A stretch of DNA of 64,000 nucleotides from Streptomyces sp. SAI-135 (GCF_029893805.1 NZ_JARXYP010000002.1:5394001-5458000); one strand, 5' to 3'; positions 8,638 through 16,997 are shown, numbered from the stretch's first letter. A program made the numbers and translations. The notes: generated by a model from the letters alone, not told the origin.

Positions 8638-9450
8638 ATGGCCGCCTCCACCGCATATTCACTCATCGCCACCGACCTGGACGGTTCGCTGCTCCGGGCC
8701 GACGACACCCTCTCCGACCGGTCGTTGGCCGCGCTCGCCCGGGTGGCCGCGGGTGGGGCCCGGCATCTGGTCGTGACGGGACGCCCGGCGCCCAGAGTGC
8801 GGCCCCTGCTCGACGACCTCGGCAGCACGGGGCTCGCGGTGTGCGGACAGGGCGCGCAGGTGTACGACGCCGGCGCGGACCGTCTGCTCTGGTCGGTGAC
8901 GCTGGAGCGGGAGCTGGCCGAGACCGCGCTCGGCAAGATCGAGGCCGAGGTCGGGCAGGTGTACGCGGCCGTGGACCAGGACGGTGTCGACGGGCTCACG
9001 CTCATCGAACCGGGCTATCTGATGCCCCACCCGACGCTGCCCGCGGTGCGGGTGGCCCGGCGCGACGACCTGTGGTGCGAGCCGATCAGCAAGGTGCTGC
9101 TGCGCCACCCCTACCTGTCCGACGACGAGTTGGCGGTCACGGCGCGTTCGGTGGTGGGCTCGCTGGCGACGGTCACCATGTCGGGGCCCGGGACCGTCGA
9201 ACTCCAGCCATGCGGCATCACCAAGGCCACCGGCCTCGCGCTGGCCGCCGAACACCTGGGTCTGGGCCCGGAGGTGACGATCGCCTTCGGGGACATGCCC
9301 AACGACATCCCGATGTTCGACTGGGCGGCCCGCGGTGTGGCGATGGCGAACGCCCACCCCGAACTCAAGGCCGTGGCCGACGAGGTGACCCTGTCCAACG
9401 AGGACGACGGCATCGCCGTCGTCCTCGAAGGGCTCTTCCCGCGGGCGTAG
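8638..9450 (+). CDS. HAD family (Cof-type) phosphatase
   Basis: A 270-residue cytosolic hydrolase. Motif I is DLDGSLL with nucleophile D13 and acid D15; motif IV is GDMPNDIPMF near residue 220. The inserted cap is of the Cof/YbiV type that acts on sugar phosphates and similar small phosphoesters. There is no ribosome site before the ATG. A -10-like TATTCT (8626-8631) ends 6 bases upstream, so the mRNA is probably leaderless. The substrate is unknown. Confidence 0.88.
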   Translation: MAASTAYSLIATDLDGSLLRADDTLSDRSLAALARVAAGGARHLVVTGRPAPRVRPLLDDLGSTGLAVCGQGAQVYDAGADRLLWSVTLERELAETALGKIEAEVGQVYAAVDQDGVDGLTLIEPGYLMPHPTLPAVRVARRDDLWCEPISKVLLRHPYLSDDELAVTARSVVGSLATVTMSGPGTVELQPCGITKATGLALAAEHLGLGPEVTIAFGDMPNDIPMFDWAARGVAMANAHPELKAVADEVTLSNEDDGIAVVLEGLFPRA

Positions 9451-9453
9451 TTC

Positions 9454-9936
9454 CTAGTACGCGCCGTACACGTTGTCGATGGACCCGTACCGCTGGGCCG
9501 CGTAGTTGCAGGCCGCGGTGATGTTCGCCACCGGGTCGTACGGGTCCCACGAGGTGTTGGCCACGTGGTACGCGTTGAAGGTCGGGTCGATCACCTGGAG
9601 CAGGCCCTTGGAGGGCGTCCCGGCGGCCGCGTTGGAGTCCCAGAGATTGATGGCGTAGGGGTTGCCGGAGGACTCGCGGATGACGTTGCGGTAGATGCCG
9701 TCGTAGGAGCCGGGAATGCCGTGCTCCGCCATGACGGCGAGGGAGGCCCGGATCCAGCCGTCGAGGGTGTTGGAGTAGCCGAGCGTGGTCGCGGTCTGCA
9801 CGGCCGGGGTGGCCGCGGACGCGCTGGTGGCGCCGATGAGCGGGAGCGCGAGGACGGCGACACCGGTACCGGCGACGGCGAGCTTGCGGGCGAGACGGCT
9901 GGTACGGGTACGGCGGTGCTGAGCGGCAGCGGGCAT
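9454..9936 (-). CDS. Secreted transglycosylase SLT-domain protein
   Basis: A 160-residue exported protein. Its basic start is followed by VAGTGVAVLALPLIGATSASA, a Sec signal. The lytic-transglycosylase core has the catalytic Glu in NVIRESSGNPYAINLWDSN, then GLLQVIDPTFNAYH and NITAACNYAAQRYG. The enzyme would cut peptidoglycan glycan strands during growth or spore germination. Its 5' leader carries a ydaO-type c-di-AMP riboswitch, a known arrangement for cell-wall hydrolases in Streptomyces. The start is ATG 9934-9936 with AGAGGA upstream. Confidence 0.9.
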   Translation of the reverse strand: MPAAAQHRRTRTSRLARKLAVAGTGVAVLALPLIGATSASAATPAVQTATTLGYSNTLDGWIRASLAVMAEHGIPGSYDGIYRNVIRESSGNPYAINLWDSNAAAGTPSKGLLQVIDPTFNAYHVANTSWDPYDPVANITAACNYAAQRYGSIDNVYGAY

Positions 9937-9947
9937 GGCGAAGTTCC

Positions 9948-10100
9948 TCTCCGTCGCCTGCGAGGTGAGCTGTCGGGTTCGGGCGGGAGCTGCCCGGCCA
10001 CGCCCACGAAAGGCATGACTTCACCCCAAGCCGTACCGGTATGTCCGAAGACGACCGTTACGGCGACCTACCTGGTTCCCCCGCTCCTGCCGTGGTTCTC
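9948..10100 (-). ncRNA. c-di-AMP riboswitch (ydaO/yuaA type)
   Basis: In the leader of the transglycosylase gene the minus strand reads GCAGGAGCGGGGGAACCAGG, then TTGGGGTGAA, and after a variable stem CCCGAACCCGACAGCTCACC and CTCGCAGGCGACGGAGAGG. These are the conserved blocks of actinobacterial ydaO riboswitches, in the right order. Boundaries are approximate. In this class, ligand binding turns expression off; the expression platform is not obvious here. Confidence 0.88.
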
Positions 10101-10150
10101 GGTGGGTGTACGGGCGGTGGCAGGATTCGGCGTCCGCCCGACAGGCCGGG

Positions 10151-10180
10151 AACGTATGCGAGAGCACATGTCCGGAACAA
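10151..10180 (-). promoter_or_regulatory. Promoter of the riboswitch-transglycosylase transcript
   Basis: On the minus strand TTGTTC (10180-10175), an 18-bp spacer and TACGTT (10156-10151) precede the riboswitch, giving a leader of about 210 bases. Prediction by eye. Confidence 0.5.
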
Positions 10181-10389
10181 GTGGCGAGTTCACATGGCGT
10201 GCCTATTGACCTTGGTAAGGGGTATTTGAGGCGCTTGATCCTTTGCGTTCGCCAAGTCTCAACTCACGCGTGGGAAAAGGCGGATCGGTAGATTCCGGAA
10301 AGCCGTCGCTCCGGCCGCGCGAGTGGGTCAAGTCACAGCTGAGCGCAAGAGGTGTAAAACGGTCAAGAAGGCTCAACTCATGTTCAACC

Positions 10390-11004
10390 GACCGGCCGTG
10401 GGATCCGCTTCACCCACGTCGGGTGGAAGTCGGTGCCGTCACGGGCCATCTCCGAGCGGGCCTGCGAGCGACATCTCCCGCCGGGCGTCGCCGACATGGA
10501 GCGGGTCCGGCGGGCGGCAGACGCGGGCGAGCATCCTCGCCGCCCGCCCGTGCAGGTCCGCGGCCGGGACGGAACCTCCCCTGCGGTGCCCGTCGTCGTC
10601 ATGACGGCCGTCGGTGGCGCGGACGGTGACGACCGCCCCAGGAGATGCGGAACATGCCGGCCCGGCCGTCGCACCAGGGCTGCGCCGCCGGCCACTCGAC
10701 CCCCTCGGCCCCGTCGGCGAGTCCGGTCGCCGAGCACGCGTCGCCGGGCACGCCCCCGCTGTTGCCGTGCCCGCGCACGTCCACGCGGACGGACTCGTAG
10801 CCGTGGCCTGCGTACCAGGGGGCGCTGCCGGTCGCGGGGCGCGGGCCGGTCGGTGAGGCGATGCGGCAGGTATTCGAGGATCGCGGGTACCGGTTCTTCG
10901 GAGAGGGGTCGCCACACGCGTGCGTACAGGAGCGTCCCGTCCGCCGGCGGGACACGGACGCCGGCGTGGGTGGTCTCGCAGGGGAAGGGCGTACGGATGC
11001 GCAT
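10390..11004 (-). pseudogene. Decayed CocE/NonD family hydrolase
   Basis: The minus strand starts well at 11004 (MRIRTPFPCETTHAGVRV, then VPAILEYLPHRLTD), as in X-Pro dipeptidyl-peptidase/CocE hydrolases. The frame is then lost and the homology continues in other frames: WYAGHGYESVRVDVRGHGNS and MFRISWG (nucleophile-elbow region), then MLARVCRPPDPLHVGD and REMSLAGPLGDGP. At least two frameshifts separate the parts, and the rest of the enzyme is missing. GC-rich shadow frames on the plus strand are not genes. Confidence 0.75.
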
Positions 11005-11116
11005 CGGTGGGGTCCCGTCGGCCTCAGTGCGCCGGGCGTGTGGTGCGGCGCGGCCGGGGCGCGGTGGCCTCGGTCCCGGCTTCGGTTCGGGACACGGACG
11101 GCTACTTCCGTACAAG

Positions 11117-11130
11117 TGGATAGATATCCA
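11117..11130. promoter_or_regulatory. Perfect palindrome upstream of the CocE pseudogene
   Basis: TGGATA-GA-TATCCA has 6-bp perfect arms in an unusually AT-rich patch. It lies 113 bp upstream of the pseudogene start. It could be a relic TetR/GntR-type operator of the lost gene, or act on the downstream polyprenyl synthase. Confidence 0.4.
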
Positions 11131-11303
11131 TCCTTTTCAGGTGATCAAAAACATACCGGCCGTGATCCGATACCGCCTGGCATGGACGGGGCGGGCGCTA
11201 TCGGTGATCCAAAGGTGACCGGATACGCTGACTTGAGTGATGGCAGCGACCTATCGACATTCCTCGTAACCGCCAGAAGACACCAGCAGACAGGAGACCC
11301 CTC

Positions 11304-12314
11304 GTGACCGTCGTCGGGCCGTTCGGGCTGAGCGTGCGGGACCAGGCTCTGGAAGCCGATGTCCAGGCCGGATTGGCGGCTGTCGAGGAGGGACTGCTCG
11401 AGGCCACCAAGAGCGAGGTTCCCTTCATCACGGAGGCCGCCCAGCATCTGGTGAGGGCGGGCGGAAAGCGGTTTCGGCCGCTGCTCGTGATGCTCGCCGC
11501 GCAGTTCGGCGACCCCTATGCGCCCGGCGTGGTGCCGTCGGCCGTGGTGGTGGAGCTGACCCACCTCGCCACGCTGTACCACGACGACGTCATGGACGAG
11601 GCCGAGGTCAGGCGGGGCGTGGACAGCGCCAACACCCGCTGGGGCAACTCGGTGGCCGTCCTGACGGGCGACTTCCTGTTCGCCCGCGCCTCGCACATCC
11701 TGGCCGACCTCGGGCCCGAGGCGGTCCGGGTCCAGTCGGAGGCGTTCGAGCGCCTGGTCACCGGCCAGATCCTGGAGACGGCCGGACCGCAGGACGGCCG
11801 GGACCCGGTCGAGCACTACCTGGACGTGCTCGGCGGCAAGACGGGCTCGCTGGTCGCGGTCTCGTGCCGCTTCGGGGCGATGATGTCCGGTGCCGACGAG
11901 ACGGTCGTGGACGTCCTGACCCAGTACGGCGAGCGCCTCGGCGTCGCCTTCCAGCTGGCCGACGACGTCCTGGACATCGCCTCCGACTCCCACGAGTCCG
12001 GCAAGACGCCGGGCACGGACCTGCGCGAGGGCATCCCGACCATGCCGGTCCTGCGGCTGCGGGAGCGCGCCGCCCGGCTGGGCCTGGCCGAGGACATCGC
12101 CCTGTGCGAGCTGCTCGACTCCGACCTCACGGACGACGCGCGGCACGCCCGGGCCCTGGCGGCCCTGCGCACCCACCCGGCGCTGGAGCAGGCCCGCCGG
12201 GACACCGTGCGCTACGCCGAGGACGCACGCGCGGCACTGGCTCCGCTGCGGGAGTGCGACGCGAAGGCGGCACTGATGGAACTGTGCGACGCGGTGGTCC
12301 ACCGCGCCGGGTAG
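11304..12314 (+). CDS. Polyprenyl diphosphate synthase
   Basis: A 336-residue all-helical isoprenyl synthase that extends allylic diphosphates with isopentenyl diphosphate. GTG 11304 follows AGGAGAC. The first Asp-rich motif is DDVMD (94-98) in LYHDDVMDEAEVRRG; the second is DDVLD (220-224) in QLADDVLDIASD. KRFRPLL (55-61) fits the substrate-binding region. In Streptomyces this type probably makes the long side chain of menaquinone, which would link it to the respiratory genes 15 kb downstream (inference). Product length cannot be read with certainty. Confidence 0.92.
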   Translation: MTVVGPFGLSVRDQALEADVQAGLAAVEEGLLEATKSEVPFITEAAQHLVRAGGKRFRPLLVMLAAQFGDPYAPGVVPSAVVVELTHLATLYHDDVMDEAEVRRGVDSANTRWGNSVAVLTGDFLFARASHILADLGPEAVRVQSEAFERLVTGQILETAGPQDGRDPVEHYLDVLGGKTGSLVAVSCRFGAMMSGADETVVDVLTQYGERLGVAFQLADDVLDIASDSHESGKTPGTDLREGIPTMPVLRLRERAARLGLAEDIALCELLDSDLTDDARHARALAALRTHPALEQARRDTVRYAEDARAALAPLRECDAKAALMELCDAVVHRAG

Positions 12315-12336
12315 TGATGTACGTCACCGCCCCGCA

Positions 12337-12630
12337 GGCAGCTGCGCCGGGCTGGAAGCGGGCGCCTGTGGGGGTGCCGCGTAGGTGGTCTGGCGGGTGC
12401 GGGTGCGTTGTGGCTGGTCGCGCAGTTCCCCGCGGGCAGCTGCGCCGGGCTGGAAGCGGGTGCCTGTGGGGGTGCCGCGTAGGTGGTCTGGCGGGTGCGG
12501 GTGCGTTGTGGCTGGTCGCGCAGTTCCCCGCGGGCAGCTGCGCCGGGCTGGAAGCGGGTGCCTGTGGGGGTGCCGCGTAGGTGGTCTGGCGGGTGCGGGT
12601 GCGTTGTGGCTGGTCGCGCAGTTCCCCGCG
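12337..12630 (+). repeat. Three tandem 98-bp repeats
   Basis: Units start with GGCAGCTGCGCCGGGCTGG at 12337, 12435 and 12533 and are nearly identical; one C/T difference is visible in the first. Each ends in the dispersed-repeat core CTGGTCGCGCAGTTCCCCGC. Open frames exist through them but the same peptide recurs in different frames, so they are not coding. Confidence 0.93.
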
Positions 12631-12747
12631 CCCCTGGGGGGTTGCAGTCGCCTGCGTCTCGAGGACCGTCCGTGGGGAGTGCCCTGCCCGGTGCCGCGAG
12701 GACCGTCCGCACCAGCCCCCACCGAGCCCGCGTCGGCTGCCGCAGGC

Positions 12748-12905
12748 ATTCAGGGGCGCGGGGAACTGCGCAAAACGCCCGCCCCCACCCGCCCGCGCAG
12801 GTATTCAGGGGCGCGGGGAACTGCGCAAAGCGCCCGCCTCCACGCACCCGGGCCAGCCCGCGCGGGGCGGCGCAGGTATTCAGGGGCGCGGGGAACTGCG
12901 CGAGA
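12748..12905 (-). repeat. Three inverted copies of the dispersed repeat
   Basis: TTCAGGGGCGCGGGGAACTG occurs three times (from about 12749, 12804 and 12879), each followed by CGC(A/G)A and GCCCGCC. They face the tandem 98-bp array, so the two groups could pair in single-stranded DNA or RNA. Confidence 0.9.
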
Positions 12906-12954
12906 CGCCCGCCCCCACCCAGCCGCACCGCTCCCACGACCGAACCCGGGGAGG

Positions 12955-12983
12955 GGCGCCCCCTACGGGTCGTAGGGGGCGCC
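12955..12983 (+). terminator. Strong hairpin before the LolA-like gene
   Basis: GGCGCCCCCTAC-GGGTC-GTAGGGGGCGCC, with 12-bp perfect arms and no T-run. It is a probable factor-independent stop for readthrough from the repeat block. Confidence 0.6.
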
Positions 12984-13167
12984 GGACTGTTGTGTCATCC
13001 CGCAGGTGTACACGGAGTTGGCCCCGAGGGCTGACGCATGCTCATGGCCGATTTGGTCAGATGGACACCACGGAAAACACCACTCCTCACCGATTCGGGT
13101 GAGAATGGCGGCTAAGGGTGGACGCACGGGAGTTGAAGCCGCCGCCGACGACGGAGGTAAGGCACAC

Positions 13168-14406
13168 ATGGCACCGTACGAATCCGACGACAGCGCGACC
13201 GCCGCGGACGCCGAAGAGCTGCGTTCCGCGCGCCGGCGCAAGGCCGCGCGGTACGTCGTGCCGGCCACGGTGGTGGGAGTCGCGGCGGCGACCATCGGGC
13301 TCGTCCCGGCGCTCGCCGACTCCGGTGACCCCGACCTGCCGAAGATCAGCGCACAGGAACTCATCGAGAAGATCGCCGCGTCGGACGTACAGCAGCTGTC
13401 CGGCACCGTGAAGATCACCACCGATCTCGGCCTGCCGGACCTCGGCGGCCTGGAGAGCTCGCTCGGCTCCGCCGCCGGGCCCTCCGGATCGGGCGGCGGC
13501 TCGTCCGCCGACCCGTCCACCAAGCTCACCGAACTGGCCTCCGGCACCCACACACTGCGCGTCGCGGCCGACGGAGAGGACAGGCAGAAGATCTCGCTGC
13601 TGGAGAACGCGGCCGAGTACAGCCTCATCCACAACGGCAAGGACGTCTGGGGCTACGACAGCAAGTCAAACTCCGTCTTCCACACCACGGCCTCCGAGAG
13701 CGACGGCAAGCAGCGCGAGGAGCTCCCGGCCACGCCCAAGGACCTGGCCGAACAAGCCCTCGAGGCCGCCGACGAGACCACCTCGGTGACCGTCGAGGGC
13801 ACCGCGCAGGTCGCGGGCCGGGACGCCTACCGCCTGGTCGTCAAGCCCAAGGACGAGGGCTCGACGGTCGGCCAGATCACCGTGGCCGTGGACGCGAAGA
13901 CCGGTCTGCCGCTGAAGTTCACGCTGACCCCGGCGAGCGGCGGCGCGGCCGTCGTGGACGCCGGCTTCACCCAGGTCAGCTTCGCCAGGCCGGCCGCCTC
14001 CACCTTCGACTTCACCCCGCCGAAGGGCGCGAAGGTCGAGGAGGGGGACGTATCGAAGGCACCCGGGCACGGCGAGGAGCCCGGGGACCTCGCCAAGGAC
14101 TTCGGCAAGGGCTCGGCCGAGGACCTCGGCAAGGGCGCCCCCGACGGCATGAACGTCATCGGGGACGGCTGGGACTCCATCGCCACCTTCGACACCGGCG
14201 GCCAGGGCGTCCCGTCCGGCTCCGAGGTCGGCGGTGACGTCGGCGGCTTCCTCGACTCGCTCGGCGACAAGGTCTCCGGCAAGTTCGGCGAGGGCACCGT
14301 CTTCAAGACCCGCCTGATCAACGCCCTGATCACCGAGGACGGCAAGGTCTACGTCGGCGCGGTCACCAAGGACGCGCTGGTGAAGGCGGCCGACGCGGCG
14401 AAGTAG
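13168..14406 (+). CDS. Membrane-anchored LolA/LppX-like protein (DUF2092 type)
   Basis: 412 residues. ATG 13168 is set by GGAGGTAA 7 bases upstream. There is a basic cytoplasmic N-terminus, one membrane segment YVVPATVVGVAAATIGLVPA (about 29-48), then a large exported domain. The domain has the half-barrel pattern of LolA-like proteins: SAQELIEKIAASDVQQLSGT, GTHTLRVAADGEDRQKI, and later VEGTAQVAGRDAYRLVVKPK. A Gly/Asp-rich segment (about 290-360) precedes a final VFKTRLINALITEDGKV. In mycobacteria and Streptomyces such folds bind lipids or sense envelope state. An ABC exporter follows 32 bp downstream, so a shared role in envelope export is likely. Confidence 0.8.
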   Translation: MAPYESDDSATAADAEELRSARRRKAARYVVPATVVGVAAATIGLVPALADSGDPDLPKISAQELIEKIAASDVQQLSGTVKITTDLGLPDLGGLESSLGSAAGPSGSGGGSSADPSTKLTELASGTHTLRVAADGEDRQKISLLENAAEYSLIHNGKDVWGYDSKSNSVFHTTASESDGKQREELPATPKDLAEQALEAADETTSVTVEGTAQVAGRDAYRLVVKPKDEGSTVGQITVAVDAKTGLPLKFTLTPASGGAAVVDAGFTQVSFARPAASTFDFTPPKGAKVEEGDVSKAPGHGEEPGDLAKDFGKGSAEDLGKGAPDGMNVIGDGWDSIATFDTGGQGVPSGSEVGGDVGGFLDSLGDKVSGKFGEGTVFKTRLINALITEDGKVYVGAVTKDALVKAADAAK

Positions 14407-14438
14407 TCCCGAGCGGGCACGACGAATCGAGGGAGCCG

Positions 14439-15443
14439 ATGGACCAGCCGTCAGCCGCGGAACCGGACCCGGAGGGGTCGGGTGACGGCGCGGGCGGTGA
14501 CGCGGGCGGGGACGGAGCCGTCATCCGCACCCGCGCCCTCACCAAGCGCTACCGCGGCGGCCAGCTCGCCGTGGACGGTCTCGACCTGACCGTCCCGGCG
14601 GGCAGCGTCTTCGGCTTCCTCGGCCCGAACGGCTCGGGCAAGACCACCACCATCCGCATGCTGATGGGCCTCATCGAACCGACCTCCGGCTCGGCGCACG
14701 TCCTGGGCCGCCCCATGCCCCGCGCCGGCCGGGCCGTCCTCCCGCACGTCGGCGCGCTCATCGAGGGCCCGGCCCTGTACGGCTTCCTCTCCGGCCGCGA
14801 CAACCTCGTCCGCTACGACGCCGCCGACCCGACCGCCGATCCGCGCACCCGGCGCACCCGCGTGGGAGCGGCCCTGGACCGGGTGGGCCTCACGGCCGCC
14901 GCCGGCAAGAAGGCGAAGGCGTACTCCCTGGGCATGAAGCAGCGCCTCGGCCTGGCCGCGGCCCTCCTTCAGCCCCGCAGCCTCCTGGTCCTGGACGAAC
15001 CGACCAACGGCCTCGACCCCCAGGGCATGCGGGAGATCCGCTCCCTGGTGCGGGAGCTGGCCTCCGACGGCACCACGGTCTTCCTCTCCTCCCACCTCCT
15101 CGACGAGATCGAACAGGTCTGCACCCACGCGGCGGTGATGACCCAGGGCCGGCTGATCACCCAGGGCCGGGTGGCGGACCTGGCGGCGGGGGCGAGGGGG
15201 CGGCTGGTGGTGACGACACCGGATCCGGCGGACGCGGCGAGGATCCTGAAGGAACAGGGTGTCGGTGATGTGGTCATCGCCGAGGACCGGGTCACCGCCG
15301 ACCCTCCGGAGGGCGAACTGGCCGAGGTCAACGCGGCGTTGGTGGCGGCGGGGGTCAGGGTGCGGGGTTTCGGCGTCGAACGGCCCTCCCTGGAGGACGC
15401 TTTCGTCGCGCTGACCGGGGAGGGCTTCGATGTCGCAGGCTGA
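14439..15443 (+). CDS. ABC transporter ATP-binding protein
   Basis: 334 residues. Walker A is GPNGSGKTT (62-70), the signature is YSLGMKQRLGLAAALL, and Walker B is SLLVLDEPTNGLDPQG. The C-terminal extension after residue 240 is that of DrrA/BcrA-type exporters. The first 28 residues are Gly/Asp-rich and probably disordered. It follows the LolA-like gene and overlaps the permease gene by 14 bp, so the three form one operon. The substrate is unknown; this class exports lipids, peptides or drugs. Confidence 0.92.
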   Translation: MDQPSAAEPDPEGSGDGAGGDAGGDGAVIRTRALTKRYRGGQLAVDGLDLTVPAGSVFGFLGPNGSGKTTTIRMLMGLIEPTSGSAHVLGRPMPRAGRAVLPHVGALIEGPALYGFLSGRDNLVRYDAADPTADPRTRRTRVGAALDRVGLTAAAGKKAKAYSLGMKQRLGLAAALLQPRSLLVLDEPTNGLDPQGMREIRSLVRELASDGTTVFLSSHLLDEIEQVCTHAAVMTQGRLITQGRVADLAAGARGRLVVTTPDPADAARILKEQGVGDVVIAEDRVTADPPEGELAEVNAALVAAGVRVRGFGVERPSLEDAFVALTGEGFDVAG

Positions 15444-16344
15444 GTTGAGCGCCTCTCAGGGGCGTGGAGAACCGCGCGACCAGCCCCCACGCACCGCAAG
15501 CCGCCGTACGACCTTCTACGGCACCCTCTTCCGCAACGAACTGCACACCACCTTCCGCCGCTGGCGCACCCTCGCCCTCCTCGCCGTACTCGCGGCCGTC
15601 CCGGTCCTGGTGGGCATCGCGGTGAAGATCGAGACCGGCGACGGCGGCTCGGCGGGCGGCGGTGGCGGAGAAGGCCCCGCGTTCATCTCGCAGATCACCA
15701 ACAACGGCCTCTTCCTGGTCTTCACCGCCCTGGCCGCCACCCTCCCCTTCTTCCTCCCGATGGCCATCGGCGTCATCGCGGGCGACGCGATCGCCGGGGA
15801 GGCCAACGCCGGGACCCTGCGCTATCTGCTGGTCGCCCCGGCGGGCCGCACCCGGCTGCTCCTGACCAAGTACGCGACGGTGATGACGTTCTGCCTGGTC
15901 GCCACCCTGGTGGTCGCGCTCTCGGCGCTGACCGTGGGGGCCCTGCTCTTCCCGCTCGGCGACCTGACGACGATCTCCGGGACCCGGATCACCTTCGCGG
16001 AAGGCCTCGGAAGGGCCCTGCTGATCGCCCTGGTGGTGGCCGCGTCACTGATCGGCGTGGCGGCCCTCGGCCTGTTCGTCTCCACGCTCACGAACAGCGG
16101 CATCGCGGCGATGGCCACGACGGTGGGCCTGCTGATCACGGTCCAGATCCTCGACCAGATACCCCAACTGCACGCTCTCCAGCCGTACTTCTTCTCCCAC
16201 TACTGGCTGTCCTTCGCCGACCTCATGCGGGAGCCGGTCTACTGGGACGACCTGGTGAAGAACCTCGGCCTCCAGGGCTTGTACGCGGCGGTGTTCGGCT
16301 CGGCGGCGTGGGCGAGGTTCACGGCGAAGGACGTCACGGCGTGA
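15430..16344 (+). CDS. ABC transporter permease with a repeat-derived N-terminus
   Basis: 304 residues with six predicted membrane segments (LALLAVLAAVPVLVGIAV, LFLVFTALAATLPFFLPM, and others), an ABC-2-like membrane partner of the preceding ATPase. The start at 15430 lies inside the ATPase gene. Residues about 9-22 (SQGRGEPRDQPPRT) are encoded by a copy of the dispersed GC-rich repeat (15456-15490). The real transporter homology appears to begin at TFYGTLFRNELHTTF. Either the start is really downstream of the repeat, or the repeat has been taken into the protein. Confidence 0.88.
   Translation: MSQAELSASQGRGEPRDQPPRTASRRTTFYGTLFRNELHTTFRRWRTLALLAVLAAVPVLVGIAVKIETGDGGSAGGGGGEGPAFISQITNNGLFLVFTALAATLPFFLPMAIGVIAGDAIAGEANAGTLRYLLVAPAGRTRLLLTKYATVMTFCLVATLVVALSALTVGALLFPLGDLTTISGTRITFAEGLGRALLIALVVAASLIGVAALGLFVSTLTNSGIAAMATTVGLLITVQILDQIPQLHALQPYFFSHYWLSFADLMREPVYWDDLVKNLGLQGLYAAVFGSAAWARFTAKDVTA
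15456..15490 (-). repeat. Dispersed GC-rich repeat inside a coding region
   Basis: TCAGGGGCGTGGAGAACCGC followed by GCGACCAGCCCCCAC matches the repeat family with two or three substitutions. It lies in the first 20 codons of the ABC permease. Confidence 0.8.
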
Positions 16345-16924
16345 CCTGCTCGTAAGGGAACTTCGCGAGCGGCGGCTCCTGGTCGAAGAAGGTCTTGGCC
16401 CGGGCGAGGGCGTCGGTGTCCCGCAGGACGTCACCGGGCTTGCTGCCGTTGCCGAGGAGCACCCCGCCGAAGCGCATCCCCATGTACGCGGCCGAGTTGT
16501 TGAGGGTGCCGATCAGCGGCTCGGCGACCTCGAACTCCTCGTGCGCCAGCGCGGTGACACCCCACAGCGTGCGCCCCGCCATGGTCGCCTTGAACTCGAC
16601 GCCCGGCGTGCGCAGCCACCCCGACCAGTAGTCCAGGTAGCGCTTGACGTGCGCGGAGACCGAGTACCAGTACAGCGGGGAGGCGATCACGATGTCCGTC
16701 GCCGCGAGCGTCGCGTCGAAGAGCAGTGCCGTGTGGCCGATCGTCGGACGCACGTGGTCCGTGTCGTGCCGGAGGTCCTCGAAGTCGGGCAGCGGATGCT
16801 CCGCGAGGTCGATCCACTGCTGCTCGACGTCCGGGGGCAGCTGCTCGGCGGCCCGGCGGGCCAGCAGTTCGGTGTTGCCGTCGCTGCGGCTGCTGCCGAG
16901 CACGAACAGGAAACGGCGCGTCAT
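16334..16924 (-). CDS. NAD(P)H-dependent FMN reductase / flavodoxin-fold protein
   Basis: 196 residues. The flavodoxin-fold FMN phosphate loop is LGSSRSDGNTELLARR (9-24) and the flavin-face motif is SPLYWYSVSAHVKRYLDYW (near 85-103). It would reduce flavins or quinones using NAD(P)H in the cytosol. Its 3' end overlaps the convergent ABC permease by 11 bp. A very strong promoter with palindromes lies just upstream (16962-16997), so expression is probably inducible. Confidence 0.88.
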   Translation of the reverse strand: MTRRFLFVLGSSRSDGNTELLARRAAEQLPPDVEQQWIDLAEHPLPDFEDLRHDTDHVRPTIGHTALLFDATLAATDIVIASPLYWYSVSAHVKRYLDYWSGWLRTPGVEFKATMAGRTLWGVTALAHEEFEVAEPLIGTLNNSAAYMGMRFGGVLLGNGSKPGDVLRDTDALARAKTFFDQEPPLAKFPYEQVTP

Positions 16925-16961
16925 GGAGATCTCCCGGCTGGTGGGCGTACGGTAAATACTC

Positions 16962-16997
16962 GCACGTGCATTATATGCGTACGCAATTACCTGTCCA
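16962..16997 (-). promoter_or_regulatory. Strong promoter with palindromes around the -10 box
   Basis: On the minus strand -35 TGGACA (16997-16992), a 16-bp spacer and a perfect -10 TATAAT (16975-16970). The spacer contains the palindrome TGCGTACGCA (16976-16985), and GCACGTGC (16962-16969) lies just past the -10. This looks like a repressor-controlled promoter of the flavodoxin-fold gene. Confidence 0.75.

Larger units (their letters stand above)
12315..13167. other. Gene-free repeat block
   Basis: 853 bp between two co-directional genes. It holds three tandem 98-bp repeats (12337-12630), three opposite-orientation copies of the shared core (12750-12905) and a 12-bp-arm hairpin (12955-12983). 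I see no credible gene. Confidence 0.8.

Noticed and set aside
12337..12630. Tandem repeats as a CRISPR array
   Set aside because: Units of 98 bp are identical end to end with no variable spacers, and no cas genes are near.
13006..13167. A longer N-terminus of the LolA-like protein
   Set aside because: GGAGGTAA at 13153-13160 fixes ATG 13168; the upstream codons have no conserved sequence.
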